Origin: an uncultured Burkholderiales bacterium
GTDB lineage: Bacteria > Pseudomonadota > Gammaproteobacteria > Burkholderiales > Burkholderiaceae_A
Direction of reading: 5' to 3'
DNA: 64,000 bases
Assembly (NCBI GenBank): GCA_937864175.1
Contig: CALMJH010000041.1
Span: 62,001-126,000 of the forward strand
Part shown: positions 37,255-46,481 of the stretch, in pieces
Numbering within the stretch: the stretch's first letter is position 1
How the letters are laid out: each line of letters opens with the position of its first letter
Program-made: the position numbers and the translations under genes
The notes under the pieces: model-generated
Seen by the model: the letters and a program-made list of their open reading frames with translations, nothing else
Told to the model about the DNA's origin: nothing
Databases searched by the model: none

Positions 37255-37632
37255 ATGACCCAAACCTCGGTAGTTTCCCCCATGATGATCAAAGGTTTGG
37301 TGATTTTACTGCTCTACCAAGGTGCAGGCGAGATTCTTGCTCGGGGACTCTCCTCGCCAGTGCCTGGCCCGGTCATCGGCCTGGTGCTCCTACTGGCGAG
37401 CCTTTTGTGGCGCCAAAAGACTGATCCGGACTTACAAATGGTCGCAAATGGGTTGACGGCCCACCTGGGACTTTTGTTTGTCCCAGCCGCAGTCGGCGTG
37501 GTCAGCTTTCTGCCCATGCTCAAGGGATATATGCTCGCCATCTTTGCGGTCTTGGTGGTCAGCGTCATCCTGGCCATGGCCACCACCGCTCTTATTCTGA
37601 AGCGGCGGGCCGCAGACCGACCGGCGGAATAA
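37255..37632 (+). CDS. lrgA: CidA/LrgA family protein
   Basis: LVILLLYQGAGEILARGLSSPVPGPVIGLVLLL...LLFVPAAVGVV. Confidence 0.88.
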   Translation: MTQTSVVSPMMIKGLVILLLYQGAGEILARGLSSPVPGPVIGLVLLLASLLWRQKTDPDLQMVANGLTAHLGLLFVPAAVGVVSFLPMLKGYMLAIFAVLVVSVILAMATTALILKRRAADRPAE

Positions 37633-37635
37633 TCA

Positions 37636-38361
37636 ATGGACCTCAGAGAAATATGGGTCTATTTGAGCGGCAGCCCGCTCTTTAGCCTCATCCTGACCCT
37701 GGTGGCCTATCAACTGGGCGTCATGGCTCACCAAAGGTTTGGCCGGTCGCCCTTGGTCAACCCAGTGGCGATTGCCGTTCTCTTGACCGCCGGTGTGCTG
37801 CTGCTCATCGACATGCCCTACCCCCAGTACTTTGAAGGGGCCCAATTTATTCACTTTCTGCTAGGCACAGCAACGGTAGCCTTGGCCGTGCCCATCGCTC
37901 AGGGTTGGCATCTACTCAAAGAGCGCTTTGCCCAACTGGGCCTGGCGCTAATGATGGGCGGTCTGGTTTCGGTGGTCTCCAGCGTTGGATTGGCCAGCCT
38001 GTTGAAGATCCCCACCGATCTGGTGACCCCCATGCTGGCGAAATCCGTCACCGCCCCGATTGCCATGGGTATTTCCGAATCTATGGGCATCTCGCCAACT
38101 CTGACCGCAGTCTATGCAGTGCTGACCGGGGTCATCGGCGCGATTGCCGCCACCCACCTCCTCAATGCGCTGGGCATGAAAGACTGGACAGCCCGGGGCT
38201 TCGCAGTCGGCGTGGCAGCACATGGCATTGGAACCTCTCGAGCCTTTGCCGTTCACCCGGATGCAGGCGCCTTCTCGAGTGTGGGCATGGGCCTGCATGG
38301 CGTGGCAGGCGCTCTGTTGCTGCCCCTGCTGGGACCATGGCTTCTTAGCTGGCTCAGTTAG
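37636..38361 (+). CDS. lrgB: LrgB family protein
   Basis: LLGTATVALAVPIAQGWHLLK...LAKSVTAPIAMGISESMGISPTLTAVYAVLTGVIGAI...AAHGIGTSRAF. Confidence 0.93.
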   Translation: MDLREIWVYLSGSPLFSLILTLVAYQLGVMAHQRFGRSPLVNPVAIAVLLTAGVLLLIDMPYPQYFEGAQFIHFLLGTATVALAVPIAQGWHLLKERFAQLGLALMMGGLVSVVSSVGLASLLKIPTDLVTPMLAKSVTAPIAMGISESMGISPTLTAVYAVLTGVIGAIAATHLLNALGMKDWTARGFAVGVAAHGIGTSRAFAVHPDAGAFSSVGMGLHGVAGALLLPLLGPWLLSWLS

Positions 38362-41300
38362 CGAGCGGACTCTCGTCTTAACTGGCCTCTGAGGAAGACC
38401 GCCGCGTACAAGGCCGGCAGCGAAAAGAGCGTCAGCGCGGTCGCAACGATGAGTCCCCCCATGATCGCCACCGCCATGGGCCCCCAGAAGACACTGGACT
38501 GCAGCGGCACCATGGCAAAAACAGCCGCAGCAGCGGTCAACAGGATCGGACGAAAACGTGAGACCGTGGCCTCCACGATGGCGGTCCGGAGGTCGTGAAC
38601 CCGGCGTTCACGCTCAATTTGGTCGATGAGAATCACCGAATTGCGCATGATCATGCCCATCAGGGCAATAACCCCGAGCAGGGCCACAAAGCCAAAGGGG
38701 CGGTTCAGGATGAGCAACATCGCAGCCGCCCCCGCCAGGCCCAGTGGTGCAGTCGCAAGCACCATGAAACTGCGTGACGAGCTCTGCAGCTGCAAGACCA
38801 GCAGGGTCAGGGTGATAAACAGCATGATGGGCATGCCGGCGAAGATCGATGCCTGACCGCGACCACTCTCCTCGACCTCTCCGCCGACCTCAAGGCGAAG
38901 GCCCGTCGGGAAACCAGCGACCACGGGCTCCAGATCCTTCAGGAGCGCTGCCGTCACAGTGGGACCCTGCCGGCCCGGAACGACAGCAGACTGCAGCGTC
39001 ATGGCAAACGATCGGTTTTGCCGCCAGACAATGCCCGGCTCCCAGATTGTCCCAATGCTCGCGACTCGCGATAGGGCAACCTGCTGCCCCGACTGCGAGG
39101 GGATGAGAAGCCCTCGGAGATCCTCCAAGCGGTTGCGCTCTTGCTCGGGTAGCCGCAAGACAATCGGTAAGAGACGGTCAGCCTCCCGGAATTCACCCAC
39201 CGTGACGCCGCTGAAACGTGCGGCCAGGGTGTCGGCGATCGACTCCGGCGAGACGCCGAGGTCCCTGGCCTTGGGGAGGTCGAGGTTAATCTGGACCACT
39301 GGCCGACGCTCGTTCCAGTTGCTATTGAGGCCCCTAACGTCCGGATGGGCCCTCATGACCTCGGCGACTCGGGGTGCCCAGGTCTCGATGAGTTCGGGGC
39401 GATCAGACACCAGACGAAGCTGTACGGGGTAAGGCACGGGTGGGCCGTTGGGCAGGAGCTTGATGCGAAGCCTGGCCTGCGGTGCGGCATCAGGTAGCTG
39501 GGCCTGCAGGCGCGCCAACATGGCCTGGCGGTTCGCGCCTGGCTTTGGCAGAACAATGAGCTGGGCGACGTTGGGCTGAGGAAAAATAATGTCCAAGGGC
39601 AGGAAAAATCGCGGAGCGCCGCTGCCCAGCCAGCTGGTCAGGCTCCCGTGGCCCGGGTCTCTCATGATCACCGCCTCCAGAGCCCTCACGGTCTCCTGGG
39701 TGGCTTCTATGCTGGCCCCCTCCTGCAAGAAGACATCCACCAGCATTTCTGGTCGGGAGGAGTCTGGAAAAAACTGTTGCTGGACCTTGGACATGCCCAC
39801 CAGGCCCAAGACGAAAGACAAGACTGTGGCCGCCAAGACCCACCCGGCGTGGTCAACGCACCAGGTCACCAGCAGCCGGAAGCGGTGAAAAAAACCCGTC
39901 GGTGCCGATGGACTCTGGTGCGAGACGGGCTTGGCCTTGAGCAGCCAATAGCCGAGTACCGGGACAAAAAAAACAGAAACCAGCCACGAGACCAGCAGGG
40001 CTGCAGCCGTCACACCAAAGATCGCAAAGGTGTACTCACCGACCGTGGACTTGGCAATGCCAATCGGCAGAAAGCCGACGGCTGTAATGAGGGTGCCGGT
40101 GAGCATCGGTATCGCCGTCAATTCATAGGCCGCTGTAGCCGCTGTGAGCCGGTCTGCCCCCTCCTCCAGCTTTCGAACCATCATTTCCACCACGATGATG
40201 GCGTCGTCCACCAACAGGCCCAGGGCAATGATCAGAGAGCCAAGGGAGATTTTGTGCAGCCCGATCCCCCAGGCCTTCATGATGAGAAAGGTGGTGGCCA
40301 TGACCAAGGGAATGCTAATGGCCACGATGAGTCCTGGCCGAGGATCGATTCGCAGAGGCCTCTGGTGCAGACCCAAGGCGAGCAGGCTAACCCCCAAGAC
40401 AATCGCCAAGGCTTCGGCCAAGACTCTCAGAAATTCCCCCACCGACTGGGAGACGACGCCGGGCTGATCCTGGACCTGGGTAACGGTGACGCCAACCGGC
40501 AGGTCCTGCCGAATCTTTGAGAGGAGGTCGCTCATGGACTGGCCAAGGGCGATGACATCGCCACCCCGCTTCATCGAGACCCCAAGACCAAAGACGGGCT
40601 GTCCATTCACCCGCATGAGTTGAGTGCTGGGGTCCTGCGGGCCTCGGCGGATGTCGCCCAGATCCGCCAGTCGCAGGATCTGAGTACCTGCCCGAATCGG
40701 GGTCTGGGCGATCTGTTCAACCGACTGGAACTGCCCCAATACGCGCAGCGGAATCTCAAAGGGCATGGCGCGGATTGCACCGGCCTGAACCACACGGTTC
40801 TGGGCGTTGATCTGGGCAGAGATTTGGGCAGTCGTCAGGCCGTAGCGGGCCAGCTTGGCCCGAGACAGCTCGATGTAAACCCGCTCGGGCTCGAGTCCAA
40901 AAATCTCCACCTTGCCAACGTTGGGCACCCTAAGCATCTGCCCACGCAGTTCTCGGGCCAAGTCGTTCTGCCGAGCCAATCCAAGCCCCGGCGAGGAGAC
41001 TGCATAGAGAATGCCGTAGGTGTCACCAAAATCGTCATTGAAAAACGGACCCTGGACACCCTGAGGCAGCGTGCCAGCCATGTCCATCATCTTTTTGCGA
41101 ATGGCATAAAAGCGCTGGGGGACCTCTTTGGGGTCGAAGTCATCGCTGATCTCAACGATGACGGTGGTGTGCCCAGGTTTTGAAAAACTGGTGATCTTGC
41201 GGGTGTTGGGGACCTCCTGGATGATGCGCTCGAGCCGATCAGCCACCTGATCGGCCATCTGCATGGCCGTTGCGCCGGGCCAGTTGGCCTGGACCACCAT

Positions 41301-41441
41301 GACTCGAAAGTTAAACGGCGGGTCCTCATCTTGGCCCAGCTGAAAGTAGCTGGCGATGCCCAGGAGCATCAAGGCCACCATCAGGTAGCGCACCAGAGCC
41401 GGGTGCTCAATAGCCCAGCGCGAGAGATTGAATGACTTCAC
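38358..41441 (-). CDS. RND efflux transporter, AcrB family (GTG start)
   Basis: About 1027 aa; LVRYLMVALMLLGIASYFQLGQDEDPPFNFRVMVVQANWPGATA...LIIALGLLVDDAIIVVEMM...VIALMGMIMRNSVILIDQIE; GTGA overlap with the MFP gene. Confidence 0.95.
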   Translation of the reverse strand: MKSFNLSRWAIEHPALVRYLMVALMLLGIASYFQLGQDEDPPFNFRVMVVQANWPGATAMQMADQVADRLERIIQEVPNTRKITSFSKPGHTTVIVEISDDFDPKEVPQRFYAIRKKMMDMAGTLPQGVQGPFFNDDFGDTYGILYAVSSPGLGLARQNDLARELRGQMLRVPNVGKVEIFGLEPERVYIELSRAKLARYGLTTAQISAQINAQNRVVQAGAIRAMPFEIPLRVLGQFQSVEQIAQTPIRAGTQILRLADLGDIRRGPQDPSTQLMRVNGQPVFGLGVSMKRGGDVIALGQSMSDLLSKIRQDLPVGVTVTQVQDQPGVVSQSVGEFLRVLAEALAIVLGVSLLALGLHQRPLRIDPRPGLIVAISIPLVMATTFLIMKAWGIGLHKISLGSLIIALGLLVDDAIIVVEMMVRKLEEGADRLTAATAAYELTAIPMLTGTLITAVGFLPIGIAKSTVGEYTFAIFGVTAAALLVSWLVSVFFVPVLGYWLLKAKPVSHQSPSAPTGFFHRFRLLVTWCVDHAGWVLAATVLSFVLGLVGMSKVQQQFFPDSSRPEMLVDVFLQEGASIEATQETVRALEAVIMRDPGHGSLTSWLGSGAPRFFLPLDIIFPQPNVAQLIVLPKPGANRQAMLARLQAQLPDAAPQARLRIKLLPNGPPVPYPVQLRLVSDRPELIETWAPRVAEVMRAHPDVRGLNSNWNERRPVVQINLDLPKARDLGVSPESIADTLAARFSGVTVGEFREADRLLPIVLRLPEQERNRLEDLRGLLIPSQSGQQVALSRVASIGTIWEPGIVWRQNRSFAMTLQSAVVPGRQGPTVTAALLKDLEPVVAGFPTGLRLEVGGEVEESGRGQASIFAGMPIMLFITLTLLVLQLQSSSRSFMVLATAPLGLAGAAAMLLILNRPFGFVALLGVIALMGMIMRNSVILIDQIERERRVHDLRTAIVEATVSRFRPILLTAAAAVFAMVPLQSSVFWGPMAVAIMGGLIVATALTLFSLPALYAAVFLRGQLRRESAR

Positions 41442-42322
41442 GGTTTGGCAGGAGCCGTTTGGGCCGCAACCGCAGCCTGACCGGCCGTGCGAACCGGCTG
41501 GCCGTCGGTGAGCAGGTGTGCACCGATCGCCACCACCACAGACCCCGGCTCGAGACCCTCCGCAAGGGTCGCCCACTGCTCATCCGTCGAGGAGACGCGG
41601 ACAGGCTGCCTTCGGACGAGAGTCTGACCGTTGGCCGCAACCACTTGCATCACCGCCTGACCATCGATCAGCGCGGTCAACGGGAGCCGCAGCCCTGAAC
41701 GTCCTCGGGTCGACAGAACCCGGGCCGACCCAGCAGCCTCCCCGACAGCAGACTTGACGGCAAGCCGCAGGAGGGGCTGCCCGGCTGCCACCAGCTGACC
41801 CGGCTGAACCTGAAGGGTGTTCACCACCCCAGCGACCAAAGCACGGGAGGTCAGAATGCCCAGACCATCGAGTCGGGCCTCGAACTCCGCCCGGGAGGCG
41901 AGGATAGCCGCCTGACGTCTCTCAAACTCTGCCTGCGAGATGAAATTCTGGTCTCGGAGCTTTTGGTAGCGGGCAAAATCCGCCTCCGCACTGGCCAGCT
42001 GCGCTGTGGCGGCGGAAATCTGAACCCTGGCGCTAGAGTCGGCCAGCCGTCCATCGGCTGGATCGAGCCGCACCAGGGCCTGACCCGCCGCCACCGCCTG
42101 CCCAGGACGAACAAGGATGGCCTCCACGCGGCCAGCGGACTGAGACAGCACCAGGGACGGATCGGTCTTTGGTTCAGCTACAGCCTGACGGTCGGCGGCA
42201 CTTCCCCCACCGACTGTAAACGTCTCGACCAGAGGGGGCGGGGGCGCCTTGGGTGGCTCCTTTGAGCAGCCGGCCACCAGCACAACCAGACCTGCGAGAC
42301 AGACTCCATGCCAGAGGCGCAT
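41438..42322 (-). CDS. RND efflux membrane fusion lipoprotein
   Basis: Lipobox LVVLVAGCSKEP; GRVEAILVRPGQAVAAGQALVRLDPAD...VVNTLQVQPGQLVAAGQPLLRL. Confidence 0.92.
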   Translation of the reverse strand: MRLWHGVCLAGLVVLVAGCSKEPPKAPPPPLVETFTVGGGSAADRQAVAEPKTDPSLVLSQSAGRVEAILVRPGQAVAAGQALVRLDPADGRLADSSARVQISAATAQLASAEADFARYQKLRDQNFISQAEFERRQAAILASRAEFEARLDGLGILTSRALVAGVVNTLQVQPGQLVAAGQPLLRLAVKSAVGEAAGSARVLSTRGRSGLRLPLTALIDGQAVMQVVAANGQTLVRRQPVRVSSTDEQWATLAEGLEPGSVVVAIGAHLLTDGQPVRTAGQAAVAAQTAPAKP

Positions 42323-42323
42323 C

Positions 42324-42728
42324 TTAGGCCTCCGGTGGAATCTGCTGCAGACCTGCCCAGAGCAGGCTCAGCCAGCCAACAATCAGCGCGAATCCGCCAA
42401 AGGGCGTGACCGCCGCAAAGGCCTTCTGACCAGTGATAACCATGGCGTAGAGGCTGCCGCTGAAACAGAGGACGCCCACCAGGAAACAGAAACCTGCGAG
42501 CGTGACACCTGCCCGAAAACGAGAGAAGTTGACCATGGCGGCACAGACAAAGAGGGCCACCGCATGGACCATCTGGTAGTGGCTGGCTGTCTTGACCCAG
42601 TCCAACTCCACCGGCCCAAGCCGAGCCACCAAAAGATGGGCGGCAGCCGCAGAGACGGCGACCGCACTAGCCCCTAGCAATCCCGCCGAGGCGAGAAAAA
42701 TTCTTGTCCACAAAACTGCCAACATCAC
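42324..42728 (-). CDS. DUF423 family membrane protein
   Basis: LLGASAVAVSAAAAHLL...ASHYQMVHAVALFVCA...LCFSGSLYAMVITGQKAFAAVTPFGGFALIVGW. Confidence 0.88.
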   Translation of the reverse strand: MMLAVLWTRIFLASAGLLGASAVAVSAAAAHLLVARLGPVELDWVKTASHYQMVHAVALFVCAAMVNFSRFRAGVTLAGFCFLVGVLCFSGSLYAMVITGQKAFAAVTPFGGFALIVGWLSLLWAGLQQIPPEA

Positions 42729-42743
42729 GCCCCCTTCGAGGTC

Positions 42744-44378
42744 TCAGGCCACCAACTGGCCCAGTCTTTCCGTTGGAAAGGCCGCATCGAGGAGGCTCTG
42801 GGTGTAGGGCTGACGTGGGCTCTGCAGAACATGCTCGGTGTGGCCAAATTCCACTATGTTGCCATGCCGCATGACCAGAACGCGGTGGGCCATGGCCCGC
42901 ATGACCGATAAATCGTGAGAGATCAAGACATAGGTCAGACCCCGGGACCGCTGCAGATCGACCAGAAGACCCAGGATCTGTTTCTGGATCGAGAGGTCCA
43001 GGGCGCTGGTGGGCTCGTCGAGGAGGACAAGCTTGGGCTCCACGATCAGGGCCCGAGCAATCGCAATTCGCTGACGCTGCCCACCGGAGAAGGCATGGGG
43101 ATAACGACCAAGTGCCTCGCCAGTCAGTCCCACCTCCTCCAGGGCCCGCTCGCAGCGCAGGCGTCGGCCGGCAGCATCCAGTTGGGGGAAATGAAGTCGC
43201 AGGCCCTCTTCCAGAATCTGAAGAACCGTCCGGCGCGGCGAGAGGGCGCTGTAAGGATCTTGGAAGACCACTTGGAAAGACTTTCGAAGCCCCCGCAACG
43301 ACCGCGAATCAAGGCCCAGCAGGTCGTGACCATCGAGCCGAATCTGTCCTTTGGATTTGGCACTGGACAGCCGCAACAACGAAAGGCCCAGGGTGGTCTT
43401 GCCCGAACCGGACTCCCCCACGATGCCCAGGGTCTCGCCCTCAGTCCCAACGAAGCTCACACCATTTACCACTGACTTGTACTGGGTTCGGAACCATCCA
43501 CCACTGACCGGGTAGAGAGCCTGGAACTGTCGGACCTCTAGGATGATGGGACCCTTGCGGGCCGATTCCACCAGACGAGTGGGTTCGGCTGCCAGGAGCT
43601 GGCGGGTATAGGCATGCTGGGGCTGGCCAAAGAGTGCGGCCGTAGTGTTGGTCTCCACAATCTCACCGGCCTGCATCACAGCCACCCGTTGGGCAAAACG
43701 CCGAACCATGGGAAGGTCGTGGGTGATCATCAGTATGGCCATCCCAGTCTCTTGTTGCAGTTCCAACAAGAGATCCAAGACTTGTTGTTTGAGTGTGACG
43801 TCTAGTGCGGTCGTGGGCTCGTCTGCAATGAGCAGCTTTGGACGACAGGCCAGCGCCATGGCAATCAAGACCCGCTGCCGCTGGCCACCCGAGAGCTGGT
43901 GGGGATAGGCGCCCAGGGCATGACCGGCCGCATCAACGCCCACGCGTTCGATCAGGTCCCCTGCCCTTGCCATGGCCGCTTCGGTCGTGAGCCCCTCGTG
44001 AGTCTCCAAAACCTCAGCTACCTGTTGGCCCACGGTCAGCAGCGGGTTGAGCGCCGTCATGGGTTCTTGGAAGACCATCGCAATCTCGGCCCCCCGGATG
44101 CCACGAAGTCGAGAGGGCTCTGCCTGCAACAAATCCTCCCCGCACCAGCACACCTGACCGGCGAGCTGGGCCTCTGGGATCAGGCCCAGAATGGCCAGGG
44201 CAGTGGCAGTCTTCCCAGAGCCAGACTCACCGACCAGCGCAACGCGCTCACCGGGCGCGATGCTGAGGTGAAGCCCCCTGACCGCCGCCGTCTGACTGGT
44301 GCCCGGCTGACCAAAGGTGACCGTGAGGTCCTGCAGTCGCAGCAGGGTCTCAGGTTCTGCGTGTGTCGAGCGCGTCAC
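42744..44378 (-). CDS. yejF: Oligopeptide-type ABC transporter, duplicated ATP-binding protein (YejF-like; GTG start)
   Basis: Two ABC domains: VGESGSGKTATALAILGL...LSGGQRQRVLIAMAL...LIADEPTTALDV and VGESGSGKTTLGLSLL...FSGGQRQRIAIARALIVEPKLVLLDEPTSALD. Confidence 0.92.
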   Translation of the reverse strand: MTRSTHAEPETLLRLQDLTVTFGQPGTSQTAAVRGLHLSIAPGERVALVGESGSGKTATALAILGLIPEAQLAGQVCWCGEDLLQAEPSRLRGIRGAEIAMVFQEPMTALNPLLTVGQQVAEVLETHEGLTTEAAMARAGDLIERVGVDAAGHALGAYPHQLSGGQRQRVLIAMALACRPKLLIADEPTTALDVTLKQQVLDLLLELQQETGMAILMITHDLPMVRRFAQRVAVMQAGEIVETNTTAALFGQPQHAYTRQLLAAEPTRLVESARKGPIILEVRQFQALYPVSGGWFRTQYKSVVNGVSFVGTEGETLGIVGESGSGKTTLGLSLLRLSSAKSKGQIRLDGHDLLGLDSRSLRGLRKSFQVVFQDPYSALSPRRTVLQILEEGLRLHFPQLDAAGRRLRCERALEEVGLTGEALGRYPHAFSGGQRQRIAIARALIVEPKLVLLDEPTSALDLSIQKQILGLLVDLQRSRGLTYVLISHDLSVMRAMAHRVLVMRHGNIVEFGHTEHVLQSPRQPYTQSLLDAAFPTERLGQLVA

Positions 44379-45369
44379 GCAAGGCCTCCCCAATAAAAAT
44401 GAGCAACAACAACAGACCGACCAGAACCCCAAAGGTGGAGACCGTAATCCACCAGGCATCGAGATTGTCCTTGCCCTGGGCCAGTAGTTCTCCAAGGCTC
44501 GGCGTGGTGGAGGGAACTCCGAGGCCGAGAAAATCGAGGCTGGTGAGCGCCAGCACAGCAGCCGACATCCGGAACGGCAGAAAGGCAATCACCGGGGTTA
44601 GGCTGTTGGGCAGGATGTGCCGGGTCATGATGGCCCAATCCGAAAGGCCCATCGCGCGGGCCGCAGTGACGTATTCAAGGCCACGATTGCGCAGAAATTC
44701 AGCCCTGACGTAGTCCGACAGGCCCATCCAGCCGAAGACAGAGAGGATGACCAACAAGACCAGCAGGCCCGGCTCAAACATCGAGGCCAGAATGATCAGA
44801 AGATAGAGCTCCGGCAGTGATCCCCAGACCTCGATCAACCGCTGGAAGAAGAGGTCAATACGGCCCGCGAAATAGCCTTGAATGGCACCGAAAAAAATTC
44901 CCAGCAGCAGTCCGATGGCCGTCAGTCCCAGGCCAAAAAGGACCGACACGCGAAAGCCATAGATGAGCCTGGCCAAGATGTCGCGGCCCCGATCGTCCGT
45001 GCCCAGCCAGTTGTCGGCCGAGGGCGGCGCGGGGTTCGGCGAGGCCGCAAAATAATTGATGGTCTGAAAACTGTAGTGGTTCAAGGGGTAGACAGCCCAA
45101 TTCCCGTCGGAGGCCAGTCGCTCTTGGATGAAGGGATCTAGGTAGTCTGCTGGAGAGTCAAATTCGCCTCCAAACGTTCGCTCCGAATACTCGCTGATGA
45201 GGGGCCAGTAGAGGCTGCCCTGATAGGAGACCACCAGAGGCCGGTCATTGGAGATAAGATTGGCCGACAGGCTCATGGCAAACAGGACCAGAAAAATCCG
45301 CAGGCTCCAGAGGCCACGGCGATTGGCGCAGAAGCGCTGCCAGGCCATTCGAATGGGCGAGTCGATCAC
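44350..45369 (-). CDS. yejE: ABC transporter permease (YejE-like)
   Basis: NRRGLWSLRIFLVLFAMSLSANLISNDRPLVVSYQGSLYWPLISEYSERTFGGEFDSPADYLDPFIQ. Confidence 0.92.
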   Translation of the reverse strand: MIDSPIRMAWQRFCANRRGLWSLRIFLVLFAMSLSANLISNDRPLVVSYQGSLYWPLISEYSERTFGGEFDSPADYLDPFIQERLASDGNWAVYPLNHYSFQTINYFAASPNPAPPSADNWLGTDDRGRDILARLIYGFRVSVLFGLGLTAIGLLLGIFFGAIQGYFAGRIDLFFQRLIEVWGSLPELYLLIILASMFEPGLLVLLVILSVFGWMGLSDYVRAEFLRNRGLEYVTAARAMGLSDWAIMTRHILPNSLTPVIAFLPFRMSAAVLALTSLDFLGLGVPSTTPSLGELLAQGKDNLDAWWITVSTFGVLVGLLLLLIFIGEALRDALDTRRT

Positions 45370-46481
45370 GACTTCTGGCTCCCGAAGGTCACACGAGGAT
45401 CGACAAAGACATACAAGAGGTCATTGGCCAGTTTGGCCAGCAAGCCAAGCAGCGAAAAGAAAAAGAGCGTGCCCATCACGACGGGATAGTCTCGCTTCAT
45501 CACAGACTCGTAAGACAGGAGTCCAAGGCCGTCGAGCGAGAAGAGGGTCTCGATCAGAAGAGAGCCCGTAAAAAAGGCGCCAACGAAGGCCGCGGGAAAA
45601 CCCGTCACGATGGGAATCAAGGCATTGCGAAGGACATGCCGCCAGAGCACGACTCTCTCGTCAAGGCCCTTTGCACGGGCTGTCAGGACATACTGCCGGC
45701 GAATCTCCTCAAGCATGGTGTTCTTGGTGAGCATGGTGACCACCGCAAAACTGCCCAAGATCAGACAGGTCAGCGGCAGAAAGAGGTGCCAGAAATAGTC
45801 CAGGACTTTTCCAAAAACAGAGAGAGTCGAAAAGTCATCACTGGTCAGGCCCCGCAGCGGGAAGAGCTGCAGAAAGCTGCCCCCGCCGAAGAAGACCAGC
45901 AGAATGACGCCCAAGACAAACCCTGGAATGGCGTAGCCCACCAGAATGGCCAGGCTAGTGGCCAGATCGAATCGACTGCCATGTCGGACAGCCTTGGCAA
46001 TTCCCAGCGGAATGGAGACGGCATAGGTAATAAGAAAACTCCAGAGTCCCAGACTAATCGAGACGGGTAATTTGTCGACGATCAGCTCCCAGACACTTCG
46101 GTTGTGAAAAAAGCTGGTGCCCAGATCAAACCTCATAAAGCCAAGGACCATATCAACAAACCGCTCAACGACCGGCTTGTCAAAGCCGTAGAGCGCGCGA
46201 ATCTCTTGCAGCCGCGCCTGGTCGACGCCCACTCGGCCCCGGTAGAGCCCCTGAGAGCCCTGCCCAACGTCCCCACTGGCTGAGCCCCCCGGCACCGCGG
46301 AGCCTGCGGCTGCGCCTGTGTGGTCGCCCTTGAGCATCTGGACCATCTGCTCAACGGGCCCACCCGGCACGAACTGAATGAGGGTGAAGGTGACCAGCAA
46401 AATGCCCAGCAGAGTCGGCAATAAAAGGCCGAGTCGTTTCAGGACGTAGAGCCAGAGGCCCGGCGAGCGCAGCTTGTTCAT
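45366..46481 (-). CDS. yejB: ABC transporter permease (YejB-like)
   Basis: LWLYVLKRLGLLLPTLLGILLVTFTLIQFVPGGPVEQMVQ...FGFDKPV-like block; EAA-type loop. Confidence 0.92.
   Translation of the reverse strand: MNKLRSPGLWLYVLKRLGLLLPTLLGILLVTFTLIQFVPGGPVEQMVQMLKGDHTGAAAGSAVPGGSASGDVGQGSQGLYRGRVGVDQARLQEIRALYGFDKPVVERFVDMVLGFMRFDLGTSFFHNRSVWELIVDKLPVSISLGLWSFLITYAVSIPLGIAKAVRHGSRFDLATSLAILVGYAIPGFVLGVILLVFFGGGSFLQLFPLRGLTSDDFSTLSVFGKVLDYFWHLFLPLTCLILGSFAVVTMLTKNTMLEEIRRQYVLTARAKGLDERVVLWRHVLRNALIPIVTGFPAAFVGAFFTGSLLIETLFSLDGLGLLSYESVMKRDYPVVMGTLFFFSLLGLLAKLANDLLYVFVDPRVTFGSQKS

Noticed and set aside
39648-40520. 290-aa + strand ORF opposite the RND transporter
   Set aside because: Antisense shadow of a 1027-aa conserved gene; charged/low-complexity composition.
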